Source of the DNA: Cypionkella sp049896245
Lineage (GTDB): Bacteria > Pseudomonadota > Alphaproteobacteria > Rhodobacterales > Rhodobacteraceae
NCBI RefSeq assembly: GCF_049896245.1
Contig: NZ_JAFCTX010000002.1
Coordinates: 133,214 to 197,213 of the forward strand
Reading direction: 5' to 3'
Length of the DNA stretch: 64,000 nucleotides
Both the position numbers and the translations under genes were made by a program. This document shows positions 8,107-17,632 of the stretch, in pieces. Each line of letters begins with the position of its first letter. The stretch's first letter is position 1. Under the pieces are notes generated by a model, which did not search any database, was not told the origin of the DNA, and saw only the letters and a list, made by a program, of their open reading frames with translations.

Positions 8107-9422
8107 TCCGTGAACGATTCTTTCGCCCGATCCGTGTAGGCTTTGTAGCGGTCCTTGCGGCCTTTACGACCGCCGCGGGCGTCAATCGGGGGAAACAGAC
8201 CGAAGTTGACGTTCATCGGCTGGAAGGTTTTCGCGTCGGCCCCGCCGGTGATATGGGTGATCAGCGCGCCCATCGCGGTGTCGGGCGGCGGCGGTGGCAA
8301 AACCCGCCCGTGCAATTCGGCCGCAGCCATCCGGCCCGCAAGCAGACCCATCGCCGAGGATTCGACATAGCCTTCCACCCCGGTGATCTGGCCGGCAAAA
8401 CGGATATTGGGCCGTGATTTCAGCCGCATTTGATCATCCAGCAGGGTTGGCGAATTGATGAAGGTGTTGCGGTGAATGCCGCCCAACCGAGCGAAACTGG
8501 CATTGTGCAGCGCGGGAATCATTTTGAAAACAGCGGTTTGCGCGCCGTACTTCATCTTGGTTTGAAAGCCGACGATGTTGTACAAAGTGCCGAGTTTGTT
8601 GTCGCGGCGCAGTTGCACCACGGCATAGGGCTTCATTGGATTGTGTGGGTTGGTCAGCCCCACTGGCTTCATCGGGCCAAAGCGCAACGTCTCACGTCCG
8701 CGTTCCGCCATCACCTCAATCGGCAAACAGCCGTCGAAATAGCCTGCGGTTTCGCCTTCATGGAACTCGGTTTTCTCTGCCGCGAGCAGCGCGTCGATGA
8801 AGGCGTAGTATTCGTCCTTGGTCATCGGGCAGTTCATATAGGCGGTCTGTTCTTCCACCGTCTCACCCTTATCGTAGCGGCTTTGCATCCAGGCCAGCGA
8901 CATATCCACCGACTCGGCATAGACAATCGGGGCGATGGCGTCGAAAAACGCCAAAGCATCAGCCCCGGTTGCCGCGCGGATGCTTTGCGCCAGCGCGCTT
9001 GAGGTCAAAGGCCCGGTGGCGATGATCCATTGGCCCTGATCGGGCAGTTCGGTCACTTCCTCAAACGACGAGGAAATCAGTGGATGCGCGTTCAGCTTTG
9101 CTGTGACAGCTTCGGCAAACGGATCGCGATCCACCGCCAGCGCGCCGCCTGCGGGCAAACGATGCGTCTCGGCCATCGCCATGATCAAACCATTGGCCGC
9201 ACGCATTTCCCAGTGCAAAAGCCCCACCGCATTGCGTTCATCATCATCCGAGCGGAACGAATTTGAGCAGACCATTTCGGCAAAATTACCGGTCCTGTGC
9301 GCGAAAGTGCCCACCTGAGGCCGCATCTCGTGGATCACCACGCGTATGCCTTGTTCCGCCGCTTGCCAAGCCGCTTCAGATCCGGCCATACCGCCGCCGA
9401 TGATGTGCAATTCTTGTATCAT
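8094..9422 (-). CDS. trmFO: Methylenetetrahydrofolate-tRNA (uracil-5) methyltransferase TrmFO
   Basis: TrmFO makes ribothymidine 54 in tRNA with FAD and methylenetetrahydrofolate. The 442-residue protein begins with the FAD motif IIGGGMAGSEAAW and has the family blocks VCSNSFRSDD, FGPMKPVGLTNP and GQITGVEGYVES. The frame is open from 9443, but the ATG at 9422 (MIQELHIIGGG) gives the usual short lead to the glycine motif. It precedes gluQ, so both act on tRNA. Confidence 0.94.
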   Translation of the reverse strand: MIQELHIIGGGMAGSEAAWQAAEQGIRVVIHEMRPQVGTFAHRTGNFAEMVCSNSFRSDDDERNAVGLLHWEMRAANGLIMAMAETHRLPAGGALAVDRDPFAEAVTAKLNAHPLISSSFEEVTELPDQGQWIIATGPLTSSALAQSIRAATGADALAFFDAIAPIVYAESVDMSLAWMQSRYDKGETVEEQTAYMNCPMTKDEYYAFIDALLAAEKTEFHEGETAGYFDGCLPIEVMAERGRETLRFGPMKPVGLTNPHNPMKPYAVVQLRRDNKLGTLYNIVGFQTKMKYGAQTAVFKMIPALHNASFARLGGIHRNTFINSPTLLDDQMRLKSRPNIRFAGQITGVEGYVESSAMGLLAGRMAAAELHGRVLPPPPPDTAMGALITHITGGADAKTFQPMNVNFGLFPPIDARGGRKGRKDRYKAYTDRAKESFTEWLS

Positions 9423-9464
9423 AGGGGCGATGTAGCCTTGCACGCGGCCTAGATCAAGGCGGCA

Positions 9465-9815
9465 CTAGATCAGAGCAATGCGTTCGCGTTGTGCTGCATC
9501 GGGGAAGCGGCGATAGAGCCCAACCTCAATCTGCGCGATCATCTGGTGCATGTGGTCATATCGTCGCTCGGCGGCTTCATCCGGGGTGGAGAGCGCTGCG
9601 AAAGCCGCATCAAGATCGGCCAAGCCCCCGACGTCAATTTCCAGCAGAAAATCGGTATGCATGCCAGAGGCCAGCCTGAATTTCCGCCGCAACAGCCGCC
9701 ACTCCAGGATCAGCCCTTGGGTTTTCAGATAGCTCATCCAGGCCTCAACCGCCGCCGCAAAGGCCAACGCGCGGGCACCGTCTTTCAGCTCGATCATGCA
9801 ATGATAGATGTTCAT
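9465..9815 (-). CDS. DUF6614 family protein
   Basis: This 116-residue protein begins MNIYHCMIELKDGARALAF and ends LYRRFPDAAQRERIALI. Both ends match, as I recall, the DUF6614 family of Rhodobacteraceae, which has no known function. GGAGGT lies 4 bases before the ATG at 9815, so the longer frame to 9956 is not used. No membrane segment or catalytic motif is visible. It lies upstream of trmFO on the same strand with about 42 bp between. Confidence 0.72.
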   Translation of the reverse strand: MNIYHCMIELKDGARALAFAAAVEAWMSYLKTQGLILEWRLLRRKFRLASGMHTDFLLEIDVGGLADLDAAFAALSTPDEAAERRYDHMHQMIAQIEVGLYRRFPDAAQRERIALI

Positions 9816-9921
9816 GCCACCTCCGATCGCGATCAGCAAAGCAGCAATTCCTTGCCAAGCCGTTAACCGGGCAGTAAAAAGGGCCGAGGTTTCCCCCGGC
9901 CCAAGCGTAATTTTGCTAAAC

Positions 9922-10299
9922 TTAGCGCTTGTCGAGCGCAAGTGGGCCCGCGCCATGCGCGAAGACCATCAGGAAACCACCCGCAATAGCGACGTTTTTC
10001 AGAAACATCGTCATCTGCATCTGATCAGCCGGGTTGAAATGGTACAAAATCCCCGCCAGCAGGCAGAAACCCGCGCCGAGTAGCGCCATGATCCGTGCTT
10101 GGAAGCCCAGAACCATCGAAGCCCCCAGCGCCAATTCAAAGATCACCGCAGGCCAAGCCAGAAATGCGGGCACCCCCGCAGAAGCCATATAGCCCGCAAA
10201 ACCAGCGACATCGCTGAGTTTGCCAAAACCTGCGATCAAGAACAGCGCGCCCAAAAAGATGCGGCCAACCAGCGGGGCGTAGGCAGAAAGTTTATCCAT
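9922..10299 (-). CDS. DoxX family membrane protein
   Basis: This 125-residue protein has four hydrophobic segments and the DoxX pattern: LVGRIFLGALFLIAGFGKL, a mid-protein FELALGASMVLG and a C-terminal HGAGPLALD. DoxX proteins sit in the inner membrane; some are linked to redox or thiosulfate metabolism, but the role of this one cannot be read from sequence. The ATG at 10299 begins directly at the first membrane helix. Confidence 0.85.
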   Translation of the reverse strand: MDKLSAYAPLVGRIFLGALFLIAGFGKLSDVAGFAGYMASAGVPAFLAWPAVIFELALGASMVLGFQARIMALLGAGFCLLAGILYHFNPADQMQMTMFLKNVAIAGGFLMVFAHGAGPLALDKR

Positions 10300-10434
10300 G
10301 ATTAATCCTGATATCCGTTTGCTAGGGCCAAGCCCCATAGTGGGTTTCGGCATCCGTGTGGTGTAACCTGCGGCAGTTATGCATGAAACAGGTGTCAGCG
10401 CGCGTAGTCTCTGCACTGATGCACAGAAAACCGG

Positions 10435-10755
10435 TCAGTTTTCGGGGCGCGCCCACAGCTTTAGGCGATGCTGTTGCACAAATGCTGCGGGATTGTCGCC
10501 CAGATCATATCCCAGACTTGCGGCTTTCTCGAAAAAACCGGGGGCGGGCAAGCCTTGCGCCAACCGCCCCGCGCAGAGTGCCGCACGCAAGGGCTTACCC
10601 GCTGCGGCATCGGTTTCCATCAGGATTTCAAGCGCTTGCGTCAGTTTGGCAATCGCACCGGGGCCGGGGATGGCCAGATCACGCGCGAGTGCACCATAAG
10701 TAATCGTCTGCTGAAGCGCGGCCAGTTCAGCCAGCCGCGCCTCAAGATTATTCAT
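10435..10755 (-). CDS. Conserved hypothetical protein, winged-helix-like
   Basis: This 106-residue protein contains ITYGALARDLAIPGPGAIAKL, which resembles the DNA-binding helix-turn-helix of methylguanine methyltransferases. The PCHR active-site motif is missing. The remainder (KPLRAALCAGR, PGFFEKAASLGYD) is conserved, as I recall, in Rhodobacteraceae without a function. The start at 10755 overlaps the gyrA stop by 8 bases, so it is probably translated from the gyrA transcript. Confidence 0.6.
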   Translation of the reverse strand: MNNLEARLAELAALQQTITYGALARDLAIPGPGAIAKLTQALEILMETDAAAGKPLRAALCAGRLAQGLPAPGFFEKAASLGYDLGDNPAAFVQQHRLKLWARPEN

Positions 10756-13462
10756 CGCCCTGTTCAGCAACCCGGGCGACGGAAACCACTTCTTCACCTT
10801 TTCCGGTGTTGAATACCTTCACCCCGCCTGCCGAGCGCGAGCGGAATGAGATTTGGTCAACGGGCACCCGGATGGATTGCCCAGTGGAGGTTGCAAGCAT
10901 GATCTGGTCAGACATATCCACCGGGAACGACGCCACCAATGGCCCACCCCGCATCGCGCCGTCCATCGCCTTCACGCCCATGCCGCCGCGCCCGCGCACA
11001 GGATAATCATGGCTGGAGCTGAGTTTACCAGAGCCCGAAGTGGTGATGGTCAGGATCAAATCCTCGGCCGCCGACATTTCGGCATAGCGTTCGGTGGAAA
11101 GCTGGCCCGCGTTTACGGCTTCTTCTTCGTCATCAGCCTCGGCTTCTTCCGTCACACCCGCCATCAGGCGACGCTGCTTGAGGTAGGCAGCGCGTTCATC
11201 CGGTTCGGCCTCAAAATGCCGGATGATCGACATCGACACCACTTTGTCGTCGCGGCCCAAACGCACGCCCCGCACGCCGGTCGAGCCGCGCGATTTGAAC
11301 ACCCGGATTTCTTGCGTCGAGAACCGGATCGCCCGCCCGCCCGCCGTCACCAGCATGATATCGTCGTTCTCATCGGCAATCGCGGCGTTGACCAAGAACA
11401 CGCCCTCGGGCAATTTCATCGCGATCTTGCCGTTGCGCATCACATTGGTGAAATCCGACAGATCGTTCTGCCGCACATCACCGTCGCTGGTGGCAAACAC
11501 GATTTGCAGGTCCTGCCACTCGGCCTCTGGCGCATCCACCGGCATCAGGGCGGCAATGCTAACCCCTTGGGTTATCGGCAGAATATTCACCATCGCCTTA
11601 CCCTTCGCCGTCCGCCCAGCCAGCGGCAGCCGCCAGGTTTTCAGCTTGTAGACCATGCCATCGGTGGTGAAGAACAACAGGTTCGTGTGCGTATTGGCGA
11701 CGAAAAGTGTCGTGACCACATCGTCTTCTTTGGTCGCCATCGAGGACAGACCCTTGCCGCCGCGGTTCTGGCTGCGGAAGTCGATCAAAGGCGTGCGTTT
11801 GATATAGCCGCCGGAGGTGATGGTGACGACCATATCCTCGCGCTCGATCAGGTCTTCGTCTTCCATATCGCCGGCCCAATCGACGATTTCGGTGCGGCGC
11901 GGCACCGCAAACATCGACTTCACTTCGCTCAGTTCGGTCGAAATGATCGCCATGATCCGTTCGCGACTGCCCAGAATCTCAAGGTAATCCTTGATCTTAC
12001 CGGCCAGTTCTTGCAGCTCGTCGGTGATTTCCTTAACGCCCATCGCGGTCAGGCGTTGCAGGCGCAAATCCAGAATGGCGCGGGCTTGCAGTTCCGACAG
12101 GTTATAGCTGCCGTCGTCGTTGATCGGATGGCTCGGGTCGTCAATCAGCTTGATATAGGGGATGATTTCCCCCGCAGGCCAGCGCCGCGTCATCAACCGT
12201 TCGCGCGCTTCCGCAGGGTCCGCCGACGAGCGGATGGTCGCCACCACCTCATCGACATTGGAAACCGCCACCGCCAGACCACACAGAATATGACTGCGCT
12301 CGCGGGCGCGGCGCAATTCATAAGCGGTGCGGCGTGCGACAACTTCCTCGCGGAAGGTGATGAAATGGCGCAGAAAATCGGCCAAAGTCAGTTGTTCCGG
12401 CCGCCCGCCATTCAGCGCCAGCATGTTGCAGCCGAAAGAGGTCTGCATCGGCGTGAAGCGGTAAAGCTGGTTCAAAACCACATCCGCCGTCGCATCGCGC
12501 TTCAGCTCGATCACCACGCGGACGCCGATCCGGTCGGATTCGTCCTGCACATGGGCGATGCCTTCGATTTTCTTCTCACGCACTTGCTCGGCGATAATCT
12601 CGATCATCCGGGCTTTGTTGACCTGATACGGCACCTCGTCGATGATGATCGCAAAGCGGCCAGAGCGAATTTCCTCAATCCGGGTTTTGGCGCGGATGAT
12701 CACCGATCCACGGCCCTCAAGATAGGCTTTGCGCGCGCCAGCCCGGCCCAGAATCGTCGCCCCCGTCGGGAAATCCGGGGCAGGAATGATCTCCATCAAC
12801 TGCTCGATGCTGATGTCGGGATTGGCGATCATCGCCAAAGTGCCGTCGATCACTTCGCCCAGGTTATGCGGCGGAATGTTGGTGGCCATGCCCACGGCGA
12901 TCCCGCCCGCGCCATTGACCAGCATGTTCGGAAAACGCGCGGGCAGCACGGTGGGTTCGCGGTCTTTGCCGTCATAATTGTCTTGGAAATCAACGGTGTC
13001 TTTGTCGATATCCGCCAAAAGAAACGCCGCAGGCTTGTCCATCCGCACTTCGGTATAGCGCATCGCCGCAGCCGTATCGCCGTCCATGCTGCCGAAATTA
13101 CCCTGCCCATCCAGCAAAGGCAGGCTCATCGAGAACGGCTGCGCCATCCGCACCAGCGCGTCGTAAATCGCAGAATCGCCGTGCGGGTGGTATTTGCCCA
13201 TCGTATCGCCGACCGGGCGCGCCGATTTGCGGTAAGGCTTGTCGTGGCCGTTATTGGTCTCGTGCATCGCGAACAAAATCCGCCGATGCACCGGTTTCAA
13301 GCCGTCACGCAGATCGGGGATCGCGCGGCTCACGATCACGCTCATCGCGTAATCGAGATAGGCGGTTTTCATCTCGGCGGCGATGTCGATCTGCGGCCCG
13401 TCATGGTGCATGCGGATCGGTTTTTCGTCAGCCGTTTCAGGGGTTTCCGGAGTGTCGGTCAC
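10748..13462 (-). CDS. gyrA: DNA gyrase subunit A
   Basis: GyrA breaks and rejoins DNA in the gyrase A2B2 complex. The 904-residue protein has the catalytic tyrosine Y136 in AAAMRYTEVRM. The quinolone-determining region HGDSAIYDALVRM carries Ser97 and Asp101, matching E. coli S83 and D87, so no resistance substitution is seen. The C-terminal beta-pinwheel includes the GyrA-box-like QNRGGKG. The frame runs to 13657; GTG at 13462 (VTDTPETPE), with GGAAGG upstream, best fits relatives, while the ATG at 13525 is an alternative. An acidic insert (EEAEADDEEE) lies near residue 755. Confidence 0.94.
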   Translation of the reverse strand: MTDTPETPETADEKPIRMHHDGPQIDIAAEMKTAYLDYAMSVIVSRAIPDLRDGLKPVHRRILFAMHETNNGHDKPYRKSARPVGDTMGKYHPHGDSAIYDALVRMAQPFSMSLPLLDGQGNFGSMDGDTAAAMRYTEVRMDKPAAFLLADIDKDTVDFQDNYDGKDREPTVLPARFPNMLVNGAGGIAVGMATNIPPHNLGEVIDGTLAMIANPDISIEQLMEIIPAPDFPTGATILGRAGARKAYLEGRGSVIIRAKTRIEEIRSGRFAIIIDEVPYQVNKARMIEIIAEQVREKKIEGIAHVQDESDRIGVRVVIELKRDATADVVLNQLYRFTPMQTSFGCNMLALNGGRPEQLTLADFLRHFITFREEVVARRTAYELRRARERSHILCGLAVAVSNVDEVVATIRSSADPAEARERLMTRRWPAGEIIPYIKLIDDPSHPINDDGSYNLSELQARAILDLRLQRLTAMGVKEITDELQELAGKIKDYLEILGSRERIMAIISTELSEVKSMFAVPRRTEIVDWAGDMEDEDLIEREDMVVTITSGGYIKRTPLIDFRSQNRGGKGLSSMATKEDDVVTTLFVANTHTNLLFFTTDGMVYKLKTWRLPLAGRTAKGKAMVNILPITQGVSIAALMPVDAPEAEWQDLQIVFATSDGDVRQNDLSDFTNVMRNGKIAMKLPEGVFLVNAAIADENDDIMLVTAGGRAIRFSTQEIRVFKSRGSTGVRGVRLGRDDKVVSMSIIRHFEAEPDERAAYLKQRRLMAGVTEEAEADDEEEAVNAGQLSTERYAEMSAAEDLILTITTSGSGKLSSSHDYPVRGRGGMGVKAMDGAMRGGPLVASFPVDMSDQIMLATSTGQSIRVPVDQISFRSRSAGGVKVFNTGKGEEVVSVARVAEQGDE

Positions 13463-13655
13463 TTGGGCCGCGCCTTCCTGTTTAGGGTCTGGATATGGTT
13501 GCCACCACCTTACACTATCGTGCATTTGGGGTGCAAGGCAGGTGCGCAAATGGCTTTGGCAGCAAGGCGATGTGAGTGATAACACACTGTTTTTATGGAA
13601 AATTAATATGTGAAGCGCAGGATAGGTTTGTGGGCTTTGGAAAGGCAGGCAACCC

Positions 13656-13925
13656 ATGCACAGGTCTGAGACGGAACTGATGCTGAAAGGCTACGGGCTG
13701 ACAACGGCAGAGCTATACTACCGGATGCCGGATTATCGCAACGTTCTCAACAGCTTCACCTGGCAAGACTATGATCTGGCCCCGGATTATCCGCAGCTTT
13801 TCGGCTTTATTGAATTCTGGCAAAGCCAGATCGAAGGCCCGCTACATTCGGTGCGATTCACCCATCGCCAGCTGATCGCACCGGGCGAATGGCGCAATGT
13901 GGTGGGCGAATTTCGGCTGCATTAG
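13656..13925 (+). CDS. Usg family protein
   Basis: This 89-residue protein matches the alphaproteobacterial Usg family through YGLTTAELYYRMPD, QDYDLAPDYPQL and GPLHSVRFTHRQLI. Members often lie near trp or central genes; no biochemical role is established. It is divergent from gyrA (193 bp between starts) and is followed by a KamA-type gene. Confidence 0.75.
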   Translation: MHRSETELMLKGYGLTTAELYYRMPDYRNVLNSFTWQDYDLAPDYPQLFGFIEFWQSQIEGPLHSVRFTHRQLIAPGEWRNVVGEFRLH

Positions 13926-13988
13926 GCGGACTTGCCATTCCGCCCCGGCGCGCGGATAAGCGCCGCTGAGGTTTTGCAGGCGGCCACA

Positions 13989-15041
13989 ATGACAATTCTG
14001 CCACGGCGCGCCCTGACGCGGGTTGACGATCTTATCGAGTCTGGGCTTGCCCCCGCCGATCAGGCCAATGCCTTGCTGCAGGTGGCCGAGGCGTTCCGCA
14101 TCCGCCTCTCAGCCGAGATGCACAGCGCGATCACCACGCCAGATGACTCAATCGCCCGCCAATTCCTGCCTGATGTGGCCGAGCTCAACATCCGCCCCGA
14201 GGAACTGCACGACCCGATCGGTGACACCACCTACAGCCCCACGCCCGGTCTGACCCATCGCTACCCCGACCGGGTGATCCTTGCCGCTACCCACACCTGC
14301 GAGGTCTATTGCCGCTTCTGTTTCCGCCGTGAAGCGGTGGGCGACGAGGGCGCTTTGCCCGAGGCTGATCTGGCGGCGGCGCTGGCCTATATCGCCGCCA
14401 CCCCCGCGATATGGGAGGTTATCCTGACCGGCGGCGACCCTTTGGTGCTGTCCCCCCGCCGCCTGTCGGCGCTGATGCAGCGGCTGTCCGCGATCCCGCA
14501 TGTCGAGATCGTCCGCTTTCACACCCGTGTGCCCGTGGTGGCCCCCGCCCGGATCACAGCGCAGATGATCAAGGCTTTGCAGGCGCGGCCCACGACTTAC
14601 CTCGTCCTGCACACCAACCACGTGCAGGAAATCACCCCTGCCGCACAAGCTGCCCTTGCCAAACTCGCCGATGCCGGGATTCCGCTGCTATCCCAAAGCG
14701 TTCTGCTCAAAGGTATCAACGACAATGCCGCCACGCTGGAAACCCTGTTCCGCACCCTGCTGCGCAACCGGGTGACGCCGTATTACCTGCATCACTGTGA
14801 CCTCGCCCGTGGCACCAGCCATTTCCGCACCACCATCGCGGCGGGCCAAGCCATCATGGCGCAGTTGCGCGGCAGGCTGTCCGGCATTGGCCTGCCGACC
14901 TATGTGCTGGATATTCCGGGCGGATTTGGCAAAGTTCCCATCGGGCCGGGTTATGTCGAACCCGAAGGCGACGCCTACCAGATCACCGATTGGCAGGGCA
15001 GGCGGCACAGCTACCGCGATCCTGATGCTCCTCAAGCCTGA
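13989..15041 (+). CDS. KamA-family radical SAM protein (lysine 2,3-aminomutase-like)
   Basis: The 350-residue protein carries the radical SAM cluster motif C104-x3-C108-x2-C111 (THTCEVYCRFCFRR). It also has the aminomutase blocks ILTGGDPLVLS, HTRVPVVAP, LLSQSVLLKGIND and LPTYVLDIPGGFGKVP. The family includes true lysine 2,3-aminomutases and EpmB, which prepares beta-lysine for EF-P; no epmA or efp gene is nearby, so the substrate is open. ATG 13989 (MTILPRRAL) was chosen; the frame is open from 13932. The last five codons and stop lie inside one arm of an inverted repeat (15027-15100). Confidence 0.83.
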   Translation: MTILPRRALTRVDDLIESGLAPADQANALLQVAEAFRIRLSAEMHSAITTPDDSIARQFLPDVAELNIRPEELHDPIGDTTYSPTPGLTHRYPDRVILAATHTCEVYCRFCFRREAVGDEGALPEADLAAALAYIAATPAIWEVILTGGDPLVLSPRRLSALMQRLSAIPHVEIVRFHTRVPVVAPARITAQMIKALQARPTTYLVLHTNHVQEITPAAQAALAKLADAGIPLLSQSVLLKGINDNAATLETLFRTLLRNRVTPYYLHHCDLARGTSHFRTTIAAGQAIMAQLRGRLSGIGLPTYVLDIPGGFGKVPIGPGYVEPEGDAYQITDWQGRRHSYRDPDAPQA

Positions 15042-15100
15042 CGGCTTTCCTCGCTTGCGGCAGATTGGCCAAGCGAGGAAAGCCGAAAGGCTTGACGAGC
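15027..15100. repeat. 31-bp inverted repeat between convergent genes, overlapping a CDS end
   Basis: Arms 15027-15057 and 15070-15100 (GCTCCTCAAGCC...CTCGCTTG and its complement) differ at 3 of 31 positions around a 12-base loop. The left arm encodes the C-terminal APQA-stop of the KamA-like protein. It lies between convergent genes and probably acts as a two-way terminator. A copy of one arm is at 17633-17660, so the sequence is dispersed. Confidence 0.75.
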
Positions 15101-15106
15101 CTCCGC

Positions 15107-16150
15107 TCAACCCGCCCGCATGATCATCCCGAACAGATCACGCGGATCATCGGGATCGGCGATCATATCCAACTGGGTGAACAGCCCGGTTTCCGCCAGT
15201 TTCGAGCGGACATAGCGCAGGGCCGAGAAATCTTCGACCGCAAAGCCCACGGAATCAAACAAGGTGATCTCACGCGCATCCGTGCGTCCCTTGGCTTCGC
15301 CATTGATCACCTGCCACAACTCGATCACCGGATGATCGGCGTCCAACTGCTGAATCTCACCCTCAATCCGGGTCTGCTCGGGGTATTCGACGAAGATCGA
15401 CGACCGCAGCAGGATATCTTTGTGCAACTCGGTCTTGCCTGGGCAATCGCCGCCCACCGCGTTGATATGCACGCCCGCGCCGACCATATTATCAGTCAGG
15501 ATGGTGGCATATTGCTTGTCCGCCGTCACCGTGGTGATGATCTGCGCGCCCAGAATGGCTTCCTCGGGCGTCGCACAAGACACCACGTTCAACCCGCGCC
15601 CCGCCAAATTCGCCGCACATTTTGCGGTGGCCTCCGGGTCGATGTCGTACAAGCGCACTTCGGTAATGCCGCAGATCGCCTTGAATCCCAAAGCCTGAAA
15701 TTCCGACTGCGCCCCATTGCCAATCAGCGCCATCACACTGCTGCCCGCAGGCGCCAACCACTTCGCAGCCATTGCACTCGTCGCCGCCGTCCGCAGCGCG
15801 GTCAGGATGGTCATCTCGGAGAGCAGCACCGGATAGCACGTCGCCACATCGGCCAAAAGTCCAAAGGCTGTAACGGTTTGCAAGCCTTGCTTCATGTTGC
15901 TGGGATGGCCGTTGACATACTTGAAGCCGTAAGTTTCGCCGTCAGATGTCGGCATCAACTCAATCACCCCAACATCGGAATGGCTGGCCACCCGTGGGGT
16001 TTTGTCAAACAGTGGCCAGCGGTGAAAATCGGCTTCAATCTCGGCGGCAAGGTCACGCAGAACCCGCTCCACTCCCAGATGCAGCACCAGTTTCAGCATG
16101 TTATCGACAGAGACGAAGGGCACATAGGCCTGATGCGATGGCGTGTTCAT
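15107..16150 (-). CDS. Ornithine cyclodeaminase
   Basis: This enzyme converts ornithine to proline and ammonia. The 347 residues show the ornithine cyclodeaminase/mu-crystallin fold: RTAATSAMAAKWLAP, the NAD motif ALIGNGAQSEFQ near residue 130, and the active-site stretch INAVGGDCPGKTEL. It directly follows arginase on the same strand, 8 bp after its stop, so the two form an arginine-to-proline catabolic operon. The ATG at 16150 is preferred over 16162. Confidence 0.93.
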   Translation of the reverse strand: MNTPSHQAYVPFVSVDNMLKLVLHLGVERVLRDLAAEIEADFHRWPLFDKTPRVASHSDVGVIELMPTSDGETYGFKYVNGHPSNMKQGLQTVTAFGLLADVATCYPVLLSEMTILTALRTAATSAMAAKWLAPAGSSVMALIGNGAQSEFQALGFKAICGITEVRLYDIDPEATAKCAANLAGRGLNVVSCATPEEAILGAQIITTVTADKQYATILTDNMVGAGVHINAVGGDCPGKTELHKDILLRSSIFVEYPEQTRIEGEIQQLDADHPVIELWQVINGEAKGRTDAREITLFDSVGFAVEDFSALRYVRSKLAETGLFTQLDMIADPDDPRDLFGMIMRAG

Positions 16151-16158
16151 CGGGGTCC

Positions 16159-17082
16159 TCAAAAGCTGCGGGTGGGGCGGTCGAACACCTTGCGGCCCAT
16201 CAGCGAGCCCACCAGATCGACCATCAATTTCGCGGTGCGGCCGCGCTCATCCAGAAACGGGTTCAACTCGACCAGATCGAGCGAGGTCACCAGCGCGGAT
16301 TCGTGCAGCAGTTCCATCACCAGATGCGCCTCGCGGAACGTCGTGCCGCCCGGAACCGTGGTGCCGACGGCCGGCGCAATCGACGGGTCCAGAAAATCCA
16401 CGTCCAGCGACACATGCAACATGCCGCCCGCCGCGCGCACCATATCCAGAAATTCGCGCAACGGGGCGACGATACCGCGCTCGTCCAGCACCCGCATGTC
16501 ATTGATTGCAAGATCATGTTTCAACAGCGCCGCATGTTCGGCAGGGTCCACCGAGCGGATGCCATAAAGGCAAATCCGCGCCGCCGGGATCGGTGCGGGG
16601 AAGGGTGGAAACGCCTCAAACCCGGCACGACCGGCGATATAGGCCACGGGTGTTCCGTGCAAATTGCCGCTGGCGGTGGTCAATGGGGTGTGAAAGTCCG
16701 AATGGGCATCCAACCACAACAGAAACAGTGGACGATCCTGCCGCGCGGCAAAGCTCGCAGCCCCGGCAACCGAGCCCAAAGCCAGCGAATGATCGCCGCC
16801 CAGAACGACCGGCAAACCGCCGCTGCTTAACGCATCCTCGACGCGGGCGGCCAAAACCTCGGTCCAGCCCAGCACTTCGGCCAAGCTGTGCACTGCCGGG
16901 TTCGGACAACTGACCGCCTGCAACGCGGGCAACACCATATCGCCCCAATCTTCCACGCCATGGCCCAAGTCGCGGATGGCCTGCGCCAATCCCGCCACGC
17001 GATACGCGGTCGGCCCCATCACGCAACCGGGGCGGCGCTGGCCTTCGTCAATCGGCGCACCGATCAGAATGGTGTTGGGCAT
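16159..17082 (-). CDS. rocF: Arginase
   Basis: Arginase splits arginine into ornithine and urea with a dinuclear manganese centre. The 307-residue protein has all metal ligands: H98 in GGDHSLALG, D125, H127 and D129 in DAHSDFHT, and D227/D229 in SLDVDFLDP. AAAGGAG lies 8 bases before the ATG at 17082, which fixes the start although the frame is open far upstream. Ornithine cyclodeaminase follows and uses its product. The divergent Lrp-type gene starts 104 bp away and is the likely regulator. Confidence 0.95.
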   Translation of the reverse strand: MPNTILIGAPIDEGQRRPGCVMGPTAYRVAGLAQAIRDLGHGVEDWGDMVLPALQAVSCPNPAVHSLAEVLGWTEVLAARVEDALSSGGLPVVLGGDHSLALGSVAGAASFAARQDRPLFLLWLDAHSDFHTPLTTASGNLHGTPVAYIAGRAGFEAFPPFPAPIPAARICLYGIRSVDPAEHAALLKHDLAINDMRVLDERGIVAPLREFLDMVRAAGGMLHVSLDVDFLDPSIAPAVGTTVPGGTTFREAHLVMELLHESALVTSLDLVELNPFLDERGRTAKLMVDLVGSLMGRKVFDRPTRSF

Positions 17083-17186
17083 GGGATTCTCCTTTGGCGC
17101 GATACTCTTTCCATCTTGCGTCGAATAATACAGATATTTAGGACGCTTTGCATAATCCACCTCACATAATGGCAGGATAATTGCGC

Positions 17187-17621
17187 ATGTTGGACGAAAC
17201 CGATACCCGCCTGATTGCCGAATTGCGCCGCGACGGCCGTGCGGCTTTGTCCGACCTTTCCGAACGCCTCGGCTTATCGCGCGCCACCGTGCGCACAAGG
17301 ATGGAGCGGTTGACCGCCAAGGGCGAGATTGCCGGCTTTACCGTGCTGACGCGTTCCGATGTCGCCGAAGCTCCGGTGCGCGGGCTGATGATGATCATCA
17401 TCGAGGGCAAGGGTGGCGAGAAGGTGATGGCGCGGCTGGCGGGCATCCCCGCAGTGATGGCCGTCCATTCGAACAATGGCAAATGGAGCCTGATCGCCGA
17501 GATTTCCACCCAAACCCTGATCGAATTGGATGAGGTGATCAATCGTATCCGCAACATCGACGGTGTGCTGACCTCGGAAACCAACCTGCTGCTGTCGACC
17601 CGCAAGGCCGGTCGGCGCTAG
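17187..17621 (+). CDS. Lrp/AsnC family transcriptional regulator
   Basis: The 144-residue protein has an N-terminal helix-turn-helix (DTRLIAELRRDGRAALSDLSERLGLSRATVRTRMERL) and a C-terminal RAM/ligand domain with GVLTSETNLLLST. Such regulators respond to amino acids. Divergence from arginase and ornithine cyclodeaminase suggests that it activates them in response to arginine or ornithine, as in other alphaproteobacteria; this is inference from position. ATG 17187 is used; a TTG two codons earlier is possible. Confidence 0.88.
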   Translation: MLDETDTRLIAELRRDGRAALSDLSERLGLSRATVRTRMERLTAKGEIAGFTVLTRSDVAEAPVRGLMMIIIEGKGGEKVMARLAGIPAVMAVHSNNGKWSLIAEISTQTLIELDEVINRIRNIDGVLTSETNLLLSTRKAGRR

Positions 17622-17632
17622 ACCCCGTGAAA

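Noticed and set aside
10748..13462. Quinolone resistance change in gyrA
   Set aside because: Ser97 and Asp101 are the wild-type residues at the two key positions.
10853..13579. 908-codon open frame opposite gyrA
   Set aside because: It is the antisense frame of gyrA, kept open by high GC at third positions; its translation is rich in His, Arg and Gln with no domain.
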